Assembly: GCF_001456955.1 (NCBI RefSeq)
Contig: NZ_KQ758471.1
Span: 162,576-226,575 of the forward strand
From: Microbacterium enclense
GTDB taxonomy: Bacteria > Actinomycetota > Actinomycetes > Actinomycetales > Microbacteriaceae
Direction of reading: 5' to 3'
Length of the DNA stretch: 64,000 bases
Part shown: piece by piece, positions 48,900 to 57,900 of the stretch
Layout: each line of letters opens with the position of its first letter
Numbering within the stretch: the stretch's first letter is position 1
Position numbers and translations under genes: made by a program
Notes under the pieces: model-generated
Seen by the model: only the letters and a program-made list of their open reading frames with translations
What the model was told of the DNA's origin: nothing
Database searches by the model: none

Positions 48900-49733
48900 A
48901 TGTCGCTCACGATCACTCGCATCGACCCCACCGGCCGCGACCGCGACGAACTGCTCTCGTTCCTCACCGCTGAGGAGTTCCCCTTCCACGTCCGGCGGCG
49001 GCCGACGACTGCCCAGGTGACGGCCGACATCGACGCGGGGGCGTGGGGCGGCGACGACGTCGAGGCCTTCTGGCTGGACGATGACGAGTGGGGACGCGTC
49101 GGGCTCATGCGTCTGCACGACCTTGGCGACCCAACGGCGATGATCGACCTGCGTCTGGCGCAGCGGTGGCGCGGCCACGGCATCGGCACGCAGGCACTCG
49201 CACTCGCGACCGACCGCGTCTTCCGCACCCGCCCGAGCGTCGTACGTCTGGAGGGGCAGACCCGCGAAGACAACGCCGCCATGCGACGCACCTTCGACAA
49301 GAGCGGCTGGGTGCACGAGGCGTACTACCGCGACGGCTGGCCGGTCGAGGGTGGAACTCCCCTGGCATCCGTCGCCTACAGCGTGTTGAGACGCGACTGG
49401 CTGAGCGGAGTGACGACGCCCGTGCCGCGCGAAACCGAGGTCACGTTGTCGGGCGAGCTGGTCTGCGCGGACGAACAGGAGGCGTCGCGCGTGCGCCGCC
49501 TCCTTACCGAGCACATCGCCCTCACCCGCTCCGAGCCCGGATGCATCGCCTTCGACGTCACCCCGACGGCCGACCCTCTGATCTGGCGGGTCGACGAACG
49601 CTTCATCGACGAGGCGGCCTTCGACGCTCACCAGCGCCGCGTCGCGGCCAGCACCTGGGGCTTGCAGACCGCCGGGGTGGAACGTCGCTACGTCGTCCGC
49701 GGACGGGTCGCCGGTCGAGGACGCCGTCCCTGA
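48900..49733 (+). CDS. GNAT acetyltransferase fused to antibiotic biosynthesis monooxygenase (ABM) domain
   Basis: 277 aa. The N-terminal 165 residues are a GNAT domain with LAQRWRGHGIGTQALALATD as acetyl-CoA loop and NAAMRRTFDKSGWVHEAYYRDG as the following motif. After a short linker, residues about 180-265 form an ABM/YgiN-like ferredoxin fold: LTRSEPGCIAFDVTPTADPLIWRVDERFIDEAAFDAHQ (in parts). The combination of an acetyltransferase with a small monooxygenase-type domain is unusual. ATG 48900 is 6 nt after TACGCT and has no Shine-Dalgarno, so it is probably leaderless. Substrates unknown. Confidence 0.85.
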   Translation: MSLTITRIDPTGRDRDELLSFLTAEEFPFHVRRRPTTAQVTADIDAGAWGGDDVEAFWLDDDEWGRVGLMRLHDLGDPTAMIDLRLAQRWRGHGIGTQALALATDRVFRTRPSVVRLEGQTREDNAAMRRTFDKSGWVHEAYYRDGWPVEGGTPLASVAYSVLRRDWLSGVTTPVPRETEVTLSGELVCADEQEASRVRRLLTEHIALTRSEPGCIAFDVTPTADPLIWRVDERFIDEAAFDAHQRRVAASTWGLQTAGVERRYVVRGRVAGRGRRP

Positions 49734-49737
49734 GGCG

Positions 49738-50205
49738 TCAGAGGCCGGATGGGAAGGCCGGACGCTCGATCGGCGCCGGGTCGGGGTGCACGCGACGGAA
49801 TGCCGCGAGGTCGCGCACGTTCTTCTGCACCGCCACGACGGCGAAGAGGCTCATCGCGAAACCGATGCCGTAGAAGCCCTTCTCCGACAGCAACAGTTCG
49901 GCGTTCCACAGGCCGATCGTCATGAGGGTCAGCGCCATCAGCAGCATCCCCCATGCCACGCCGAGGTAGGCACCCGTGACGGGGATCTCCTCGGCGCGGT
50001 CGCGCACGGCCTTCTGCACCGAGATCGCGGCGAACAGTCCGAGCAGGAACACCGCCACGAAGAAGCCTTTCTCCGCCAGCAGCATCCGCGCGTTGTAGAG
50101 CCCGATGAAGTACACCGACGCCCCGAGTCCGAGCGCGACCCACGACGCTCCGACGAATGCTCCGGTCGGTCGACCGAGCACGTGCTGCTTCTGCACATCC
50201 GACAT
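49738..50205 (-). CDS. YiaA/YiaB family inner membrane protein
   Basis: 155 aa with two copies of the YiaAB module: GAFVGASWVALGLGASVYFIGLYNARMLLAEKGFF and GAYLGVAWGMLLMALTLMTIGLWNAELLLSEKGFY (quoted in parts), each a pair of TM helices ending in SVQKAVRD or AVQKNVRD. The family is a small inner membrane protein of unknown function. ATG 50205 follows GGAGATC (revcomp GGGTGGAGATC). Convergent with the GNAT-ABM gene, 4 bp apart. Confidence 0.88.
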   Translation of the reverse strand: MSDVQKQHVLGRPTGAFVGASWVALGLGASVYFIGLYNARMLLAEKGFFVAVFLLGLFAAISVQKAVRDRAEEIPVTGAYLGVAWGMLLMALTLMTIGLWNAELLLSEKGFYGIGFAMSLFAVVAVQKNVRDLAAFRRVHPDPAPIERPAFPSGL

Positions 50206-50363
50206 GATCTCCACCCTTCGATCGGCCCCCGCGGGGACGTATTCCGTGGCGGCGAACCTAGCGCTTCCCGCATGCACGTGGAGACATACGGCCTGATCTG
50301 TGGATGAATCGCGGCAAGCTCCGCGCTTGTGGAGGAGCGGCGGACGGGCACCGATGAAGGCCG

Positions 50364-50399
50364 ACGGACCCCGCCCGATCGACACCGGGCGGGGTCCGT
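50364..50399 (-). terminator. Strong hairpin terminator after sdaA
   Basis: Perfect 14-bp arms ACGGACCCCGCCCG (50364-50377) and CGGGCGGGGTCCGT (50386-50399), 8-nt loop, immediately after the sdaA stop. Confidence 0.85.
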
Positions 50400-50401
50400 A
50401 G

Positions 50402-51774
<1,373 letters not shown>

Positions 51775-51775
<1 letters not shown>

Positions 51776-53070
51776 CAGAGGACGTTCTCGTAGAGGGGGT
51801 GAGCGGATGCCAGCTCCGCCACCGTCGCACGCAGCTCGGCGATCCGCTCCACGGGTAGGTCGGCGCGCAGCGCCTCGGCGATCACGTCGGCCACGACCGC
51901 GAAGGCCTCGTCGCCGAAGCCGCGCGTGGCCAGGGCGGGGGTGCCGATGCGCAGACCCGACGTCACCATCGGGGGGCGGGGGTCGTTCGGCACGGAGTTG
52001 CGGTTCACCGTGATGCCCACCTCGTGCAGGCGGTCCTCGGCCTGCTTGCCGTCGAGCGTCGAGGCGACGAGATCGACGAGCAGCAGGTGCACGTCGGTGC
52101 CCCCGGTGAGCACGCGTACGCCCTCGGCGGCGACGTCGGGCTGCGTCAGGCGGTCGGCGATGATCCGTGCGCCGCGAAGGGTCCGCCGCTGTCGGTCGGC
52201 GAAGTCGTCGCCCGCGGCGATGAGGAACGACACCGCCTTGGCGGCGATGACGTGCTCGAGCGGGCCGCCCTGCAGTCCCGGGAAGACCGCGCGGTCGATC
52301 TTCTTGGCGATGTCGGGATCGTTGGTGAGCACGATGCCGCCGCGCGGACCACCGAGGGTCTTGTGGGTGGTGGAGGTGACCACGTGGGCGTGCGGCACGG
52401 GGTTGGGGTGCACGCCCGCGGCGACGAGGCCGGCGAAGTGCGCCATGTCGACCCACAGGTACGCACCGATCTCATCGGCGATCGCGCGGAACGCCGCGAA
52501 ATCGAGCTGACGGGGGTAGGCCGACCAGCCGGCGATGATGAGCTTCGGACGACGCTCACGGGCGAGGGCGGCGACCTCTTCCATGTCGACCGAGCCCGTG
52601 GCATCCACGTGGTACGCGACGGCGTCGAAGGCCTTGCCGCTGTAGCTGAGTCGCATGCCGTGGGTGAGGTGTCCACCATGGGCGAGGTCGAGGCCGAGGA
52701 TCGTGTCGCCGTGCTGCAGCAGACCGAAGAGCACCGCGGCGTTCGCCTGTGCGCCCGAGTGCGGTTGGACGTTGGCGTATGCGGCGCCGAAGAGGCCGCA
52801 CACGCGCGAGATGGCGAGGCTCTCGATGACGTCGACGTGCTGGCAACCGCCGTAGTAGCGACGGCCGGGGTATCCCTCGGCGTACTTGTTCGTGGCCACC
52901 GATCCCTGCGCCTGCATCACGGAGAGCGGCGCGAAGTTCTCGGAGGCGATCATCTCCAACGTGTCACGTTGGCGATCGCGTTCGGCGTCGAGGGCGGCGG
53001 CGACGGCAGGATCGATCTCGGCGAGCGAGGCGGTCAGCACGGGGGCGGTGGTCGAGGAGAGAAGGGTCAT
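51775..53070 (-). CDS. glyA: Serine hydroxymethyltransferase
   Basis: 431 aa, PLP fold-type I. The active-site lysine lies in [26 protein letters not shown] and [13 protein letters not shown] are family hallmarks near the N-terminus. Here it would convert glycine plus 5,10-methylene-THF to serine. ATG 53070 is about 60 bp downstream of the tandem glycine riboswitch. It forms a two-gene operon with sdaA. The methylene-THF may be supplied by the GcvT-like domain of the dimethylglycine oxidase at 57901; this flow is inferred from known enzymology. A second glyA elsewhere in the genome is likely, which would make this one the catabolic copy. Confidence 0.96.
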
Positions 53071-53130
53071 GGCGGGAGGCTCCCTGTCAGTGCCGCGGGC
53101 GCGGCGGCGATCGGATGGGTCACCTCCCCG

Positions 53131-53304
53131 CTCTGTCATCGGGCCTGAGAGCTTCACCGCTGGTAGCGGTTTTCTCCGTCGGCGCAGGCAGACCTGCTTT
53201 CCAGAGTTCGCCTCACCCCCGCGGTTCCAGGCCTGAGAGATTGTGCGGGGAGGGCTTGCTCCTTCGGCGCCGCGTCCGGGTCGGACGCGGACTCTCCCGC
53301 GGGG
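53131..53304 (-). promoter_or_regulatory. Tandem glycine riboswitch
   Basis: On the minus strand two aptamers are seen: the first with GCGGGAGAG, GCCGAAGGAGCAA and AATCTCTCAGGCC, and the second with GCCGACGGAGAAAACC and AGCTCTCAGGCC. These are the conserved blocks of the cooperative glycine riboswitch. It lies about 60 bp ahead of glyA. GGGGAGG (53130-53124) just after the second aptamer could pair with CCTCCC next to the glyA start, so control of translation is possible, but this is inference. Confidence 0.92.
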
Positions 53305-53481
53305 ATTCGAATGGCGTGTGTCGTCGTGACGGTTTCACGCTAATGCATCGCATGGCGCAACACGGGTCGCGATACGCAACACGAAACATGACCGTTCGCC
53401 GAGGCGGGCGTACGTATCGCGCGTGTAAACATCGCGTCACACCCCCTCGATTTCGACGGAATCCCCCGCACGCGGGCTCTA

Positions 53482-53522
53482 CTGTTGCGCTCAACGCACA
53501 ACTGTTTCTTTGAGCGCAACAG
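53482..53522. promoter_or_regulatory. Perfect 13-bp inverted repeat operator
   Basis: CTGTTGCGCTCAA (53482-53494) and TTGAGCGCAACAG (53510-53522), spacer 15 nt. It lies between divergent glyA-sdaA and the betaine transporter operon, 80 bp before the ATPase start. Upstream, CGCAACACG occurs twice (near 53354-53385). Likely operator of the betaine catabolic regulator; its identity is unknown. The 53305-53601 interval otherwise holds no gene. Confidence 0.65.
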
Positions 53523-53601
53523 ACATCCCGAGTCGCGTCGTGCTCCCACCCCGATCTCCGGATCGACCCGTGACTTCTCCTCGCGAAAGGGATCTCCATC
53601 G

Positions 53602-54675
53602 ATGAGCACCATCACGGCACCACCGCTGTCACCCGCGACCACCGCGGCGGTCGCCGACTTCGCGGTCGACAACCTCTGGAAAGTCTTCGGCCCCGGTGCC
53701 GAGAATGTCGTCGACAACCCGGACTTCACGGAACTCACCACCGCCGAGATCCTCGAGCGCACCGGCAATGTCGTCGCCGTCCGCGACCTCAGCTTCCAGG
53801 TCGGCCGCGGAGAGGTGTTCGTCATCATGGGCCTGTCCGGCTCGGGCAAGTCCACCCTCGTGCGCTGCCTGACCCGGCTCATCGAACCCACCGCCGGCCG
53901 CATCGCGATGCGCGGCGACGACCTGCGAGGACTCGGGCCCGCGGCACTGCGCGAGTTCCGCCGCACCAAGGCCGCCATGGTCTTCCAGCACTTCGGCCTG
54001 CTCCCGTTCCGCACCGTCGTCGACAACATCGCCTACGGCCTCGAGATCCGCGGCGTCGGCAAGGCCGAGCGACGCGCACGAGCGCTGGAGATGGTGTCAC
54101 TGGTCGGCCTGGAGGGATACGAGTGGCGTTATCCGTCACAGCTCTCCGGCGGCATGCAGCAGCGGGTCGGCCTCGCGCGCGCCCTCGCCGGCGACCCCGA
54201 CGTGCTGCTGTTCGACGAGCCCTTCTCGGCCCTCGACCCGCTCATCCGTCGCAACATGCAGGCCGAGATCGTGCGACTGCACCACGAGATGGGCAAGACC
54301 ATGGTCTTCGTCACCCACGACCTCTCCGAAGCCCTCAAACTCGGCGATCGCATCCTCATCATGCGCCACGGCGAGCTGCAGCAGATCGGGACGGGCGCGG
54401 AGCTCGTGGGCGCCCCGGCCAATGACTACGTCGCCGACTTCGTCTCCGACGTGCCCATCGCGAGCGTCCTGACGCTCCGCTGGATCGCTCGTGCGGGCGA
54501 CACGGCCGCAGATGCCCCGCACCTTCCCGCCGAGACGGTGATCTCCGACGCCATCCCGGTCGTGCTCGCCTCCTCCGTGCCCGTCCGCGTCACGGATGCC
54601 ACCGGCACCGTCATCGGTGTGGTCGATCGCGACGCCGTCCTGCGCGCGGTCGCCGGCGAACGGCACCCCGCATGA
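53602..54675 (+). CDS. Glycine betaine/proline ABC transporter ATP-binding protein
   Basis: 357 aa. Walker A is GLSGSGKST, the Q-loop [14 protein letters not shown] signature [16 protein letters not shown] and Walker [15 protein letters not shown]. The C-terminal ~60 residues carry a CBS-like half-domain ([21 protein letters not shown]). The N-terminal 40 residues [16 protein letters not shown] match ProV/OpuAA. It energises import of quaternary ammonium compounds. ATG 53602 follows GAAAGGGATCTCC. Its stop overlaps the permease start by 4 bp. The operon continues to the substrate-binding protein and catabolic genes, so the substrate is most likely glycine betaine or dimethylglycine. Confidence 0.94.
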   Translation: MSTITAPPLSPATTAAVADFAVDNLWKVFGPGAENVVDNPDFTELTTAEILERTGNVVAVRDLSFQVGRGEVFVIMGLSGSGKSTLVRCLTRLIEPTAGRIAMRGDDLRGLGPAALREFRRTKAAMVFQHFGLLPFRTVVDNIAYGLEIRGVGKAERRARALEMVSLVGLEGYEWRYPSQLSGGMQQRVGLARALAGDPDVLLFDEPFSALDPLIRRNMQAEIVRLHHEMGKTMVFVTHDLSEALKLGDRILIMRHGELQQIGTGAELVGAPANDYVADFVSDVPIASVLTLRWIARAGDTAADAPHLPAETVISDAIPVVLASSVPVRVTDATGTVIGVVDRDAVLRAVAGERHPA

Positions 54676-56759
54676 GCGCCTCCGCCGCCCCGACGACCGT
54701 CGAGATCACCAAGATCGAGGCATCCAACCTGCAGGAGGCTCCGCGACCGCGGCGGATCTCCGCGCGGACGGCGATCCTCGGCGGGGTGCTCGTGCTGTGG
54801 CTCGTCGTCTTCGCCCTCTGGAACGGTCGCGGAACCGACGCCCTCCCCACCGCCGCACTCAACGACGTGCACCACTTCTTCGACGCCGTGAAGGACTGGG
54901 TGGCCGCCAACCGTTCGTCCAACGTCGTCCTCGTGGCGCTCGACGGGGTACGCGTCGTGGTCAACGCCGTGGTGCAGGCGATGCTCGCCGTGTTCGCCGC
55001 GACTCCGTACGGACTCGGCTATCCCGAGATCGGCTGGCTCGGAAGCGTGCTGCTGTTAGGCTGGATCGCCTGGGTGAGCGCGAACGCCCGCGTCGCGGCC
55101 CTCACCGTCGGCTTCCTCCTCGTCATCGGCGTGCAGGGACTGTACCTGCCGGCGATGCAGACCCTCGCGATCACGCTGTCCGCGGTGTTCTTCGCGCTGC
55201 TGGTCGGCATCCCCCTGGGGATCTGGACGGGGCGCTCGCCCCGCGTGGAGAAGGTCGTCACGCCCGTGCTCGACTTCATGCAGACGATGCCGACCTTCGT
55301 CTACCTCGCCCCGCTGGCCCTCATCTTCCTCATCGGGCCCGCCGCCGCGGTCATCGCGACACTGATCTACGCCGCTCCCCCCGTCATCCGCCTCACCGCC
55401 CACGGGGTGCGCGACATCCCGGAATCGATCGACGAGAGTGTGGCGTCGCTCGGCGCGACACCGCGGCAGCGTCTGCGCACGGTGGTGCTCCCCCTGGCCC
55501 GCACCTCGATCGTGCTCGGGATCAACCAGACCACGATGGCCGCGCTGTCGATGGTGACCATCTCGGCACTCATCGCCGCTCCCGGGCTCGGCCAGGCGGT
55601 CGTGCAGGCGCTGCAGTCGCTCAACGTCGGACGCGCCTTCAATGCCGGTCTCGCCGTGGTGCTGCTCGCGATCGTGCTCGACCGTGTGACCACCGCGATC
55701 GGTCGCCGCGCCGATCCGGCCGTCGCCGCGGCACGCCGGGTCGCCGATCCGAGACCGCGTCGGATCGCCTTCGCCGTCGGTGCCGCGATCGTCGTCACGG
55801 GCATCTTCCTCTCACGGTCGCAGGTCTGGGCGGCGGTGTTCCCCGCCCAGGTCGAGATCGGCGACGTCATCGAAACGTCGGTCAATGCGGCATCCGGTCA
55901 GGTCAACAGCGTGCTCGGCGGCGTCACCTCCGCGGTGCAGGCGATCGTGACGAGCACGCTCATCAACCCGCTGCAGGCGCTGCTCGAGCAATCGCCCATC
56001 GCGGTGATCATGGCGGTGTTCACCGTGATCGCCTTCGTGGCGGGTCGCTGGATGCTGGCGGCAGGCACCCTCGCCGGCATGGTGGCGGTCTGGACGCTGG
56101 GCGTTTGGGGACCCTCGATGGTCACGCTCGCCTCGACGCTGGTGGCGACCACCTTCACCGTCGCCATCGCGCTCGTCGTCGGCGTGTGGATGGGCCGCGC
56201 TCCCCGCGTGGACGCCGCCATCCGCCCGATCCTGGATGCCGCGCAGACCATGCCCGCGTTCGTCTACCTCGTGCCCTTCCTCGGCCTGTTCGGCACCAAT
56301 CGCTTCACCGCGATCGTCGCGGCCATCGTCTTCGCCGCCCCCGTGGCGATCAAGATCATCGCCGACGCCATCCGACAGCTCCCCGAGACCCTGGTCGAGG
56401 TCGCCCTGTCGACCGGATCGAGCCCCTGGCAGGACGTCACCAAGGTGCAGCTGCCCATGATCCGCCAGGCCATCACACTGGCCGTGAACCAGGCGCTCAT
56501 CTACGTGCTGTCGATGGTCGTCATCGGCGGTCTCGTCGGCGGAGGCGGACTCGGCTACCTCGTGGTCGCCGGCTTCGTGCAGATCGAGCTCTTCGGGAAA
56601 GGCCTCGCCGCCGGTCTCGCGATCGTCATCTGGGGCATGCTGCTCGACCGCACCACCCAGGCCTTCGCCCACCGCGCTCCCCGCGCCCCCGCAGCTCCCG
56701 CGGCGCCGACCCGACGCCTCCGGAGATCCACCACCCGACGCACCACTGCCCACGCATGA
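54672..56759 (+). CDS. Fused double permease of glycine betaine ABC transporter
   Basis: 695 aa, twice the usual ProW length. It contains two BPD_transp_1 permease domains: the first with [39 protein letters not shown] and [45 protein letters not shown], the second with [36 protein letters not shown] and [45 protein letters not shown] (quoted in parts), each with the EAA loop. The two halves may form the channel as one chain. ATG 54672 overlaps the ATPase stop (ATGA). The tail is Pro/Arg-rich. Confidence 0.93.
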   Translation: MSASAAPTTVEITKIEASNLQEAPRPRRISARTAILGGVLVLWLVVFALWNGRGTDALPTAALNDVHHFFDAVKDWVAANRSSNVVLVALDGVRVVVNAVVQAMLAVFAATPYGLGYPEIGWLGSVLLLGWIAWVSANARVAALTVGFLLVIGVQGLYLPAMQTLAITLSAVFFALLVGIPLGIWTGRSPRVEKVVTPVLDFMQTMPTFVYLAPLALIFLIGPAAAVIATLIYAAPPVIRLTAHGVRDIPESIDESVASLGATPRQRLRTVVLPLARTSIVLGINQTTMAALSMVTISALIAAPGLGQAVVQALQSLNVGRAFNAGLAVVLLAIVLDRVTTAIGRRADPAVAAARRVADPRPRRIAFAVGAAIVVTGIFLSRSQVWAAVFPAQVEIGDVIETSVNAASGQVNSVLGGVTSAVQAIVTSTLINPLQALLEQSPIAVIMAVFTVIAFVAGRWMLAAGTLAGMVAVWTLGVWGPSMVTLASTLVATTFTVAIALVVGVWMGRAPRVDAAIRPILDAAQTMPAFVYLVPFLGLFGTNRFTAIVAAIVFAAPVAIKIIADAIRQLPETLVEVALSTGSSPWQDVTKVQLPMIRQAITLAVNQALIYVLSMVVIGGLVGGGGLGYLVVAGFVQIELFGKGLAAGLAIVIWGMLLDRTTQAFAHRAPRAPAAPAAPTRRLRRSTTRRTTAHA

Positions 56760-56812
56760 ACCGGGCTCCGGCCCGGCCGACCGAGACGCCGCGTCTCACC
56801 AAGGGAGTATCC

Positions 56813-57793
56813 ATGCACCACGCACCGAAACGTCCTGTCCGCACCCTCGCCGCGCTCGTCGTCATCTCCGCCGGAGCCCTGACGCTGGCCGGCTGCGGAT
56901 CATCGCTCAACGACACCGCCGGCGGATCCGACTCCGCCGCGTGCGGCACCACCAACCTCGCCATGAACAACTGGGTCGGTTACACCGCGGATGCCGCCGT
57001 GTACACCTACCTCGCCGAGAACGAGCTGGGCTGCACCGTCACCCAGAAGACCGTGTCGTCGGAGGTCGCCTGGCAGGGCTTCGGCTCCGGCGAGATCGAC
57101 GTCGTCCTCGAGAACTGGGGGCACGAGGCTCTCAAGGAGAAGTACATCGAGGGCGACAAGACCGCCGTCGAGGTGGGCCCCACCGGCAACGACGGGATCA
57201 TCGGCTGGTACATCCCCGAGTGGATGACGACGGAGTACCCCGACCTGAAGACCTGGGAGGACCTCAACAAGTACGCCGACCTGTTCGCGACGAGCGAGTC
57301 CGGCGGCAAGGGCCAGCTGCTCGACGGCGACCCGAGCTACGTCACCAATGACGAGGCGCTCGTGACGAACCTCGGCCTGAACTATCAGGTCGTCTACGCA
57401 GGCTCGGAGGCCGCACTCATCGAGGCGTTCCGCTCCGCCGAGGCCAACCGCACGCCGCTGCTGGCCTACTTCTACGAGCCGCACTGGTTCTTCACCGAGC
57501 AGAAGCTCGGGCACATCACGCTGCCGGAGTACACCGAGGGCTGCGACGCCGTCCCCGAGCAGGTCGCGTGCGACTACCCGCCCTACGTCCTCGACAAGAT
57601 CGCCTCGTCGACCTGGGTCGAGAAGGACACTCCGGCCGTGAAGCTGCTGCAGAACTTCACGTGGACCAACGACGACCAGAACACCGTCGCGGCCTACATC
57701 GCGAAAGACAACATGTCGCCCGAGGACGCGGCGAAGAAGTGGGTCGACGACAACCCCGACAAGGTCTCGGCGATGCTCGAGGGTCTCAAGTAA
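56813..57793 (+). CDS. Glycine betaine ABC transporter substrate-binding lipoprotein
   Basis: 326 aa. The signal peptide ends in the lipobox LTLAGCGSS (Cys near residue 27), so it is a membrane-anchored lipoprotein. The mature part NLAMNNWVGYTADAAVYTYL, VDVVLENWG and EPHWFFTEQKLGHITLPEY belongs to the OpuAC/ProX family, which binds quaternary ammonium through an aromatic box (Trp/Tyr residues visible). ATG 56813 with AAGGGAGTATCC upstream. It lies 53 bp after the permease and 107 bp before the dimethylglycine oxidase gene. Confidence 0.93.
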   Translation: MHHAPKRPVRTLAALVVISAGALTLAGCGSSLNDTAGGSDSAACGTTNLAMNNWVGYTADAAVYTYLAENELGCTVTQKTVSSEVAWQGFGSGEIDVVLENWGHEALKEKYIEGDKTAVEVGPTGNDGIIGWYIPEWMTTEYPDLKTWEDLNKYADLFATSESGGKGQLLDGDPSYVTNDEALVTNLGLNYQVVYAGSEAALIEAFRSAEANRTPLLAYFYEPHWFFTEQKLGHITLPEYTEGCDAVPEQVACDYPPYVLDKIASSTWVEKDTPAVKLLQNFTWTNDDQNTVAAYIAKDNMSPEDAAKKWVDDNPDKVSAMLEGLK

Positions 57794-57808
57794 GAACCCT
57801 GCCCCACC

Positions 57809-57835
57809 GGAGGGGGCGGCGCACCCGCCCCCTCC
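57809..57835 (+). terminator. Intercistronic hairpin
   Basis: GGAGGGGGCGG (57809-57819) and CCGCCCCCTCC (57825-57835) are perfect 11-bp arms with a 5-nt loop, just after the lipoprotein gene. It could attenuate transcription into the oxidase gene or stabilise the upstream mRNA. Confidence 0.55.
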
Positions 57836-57900
57836 ACCCCCGCTCCACCCCGCGCCCACGGCTTCGTGGTGCCCACGCTTTTCGAACCCGAGGAAATCCC

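Noticed and set aside
53305..53480. A small gene upstream of the transporter ATPase
   Set aside because: Open frames exist but lack ribosome binding sites and protein-like composition; the region is better explained by the riboswitch leader and operator.
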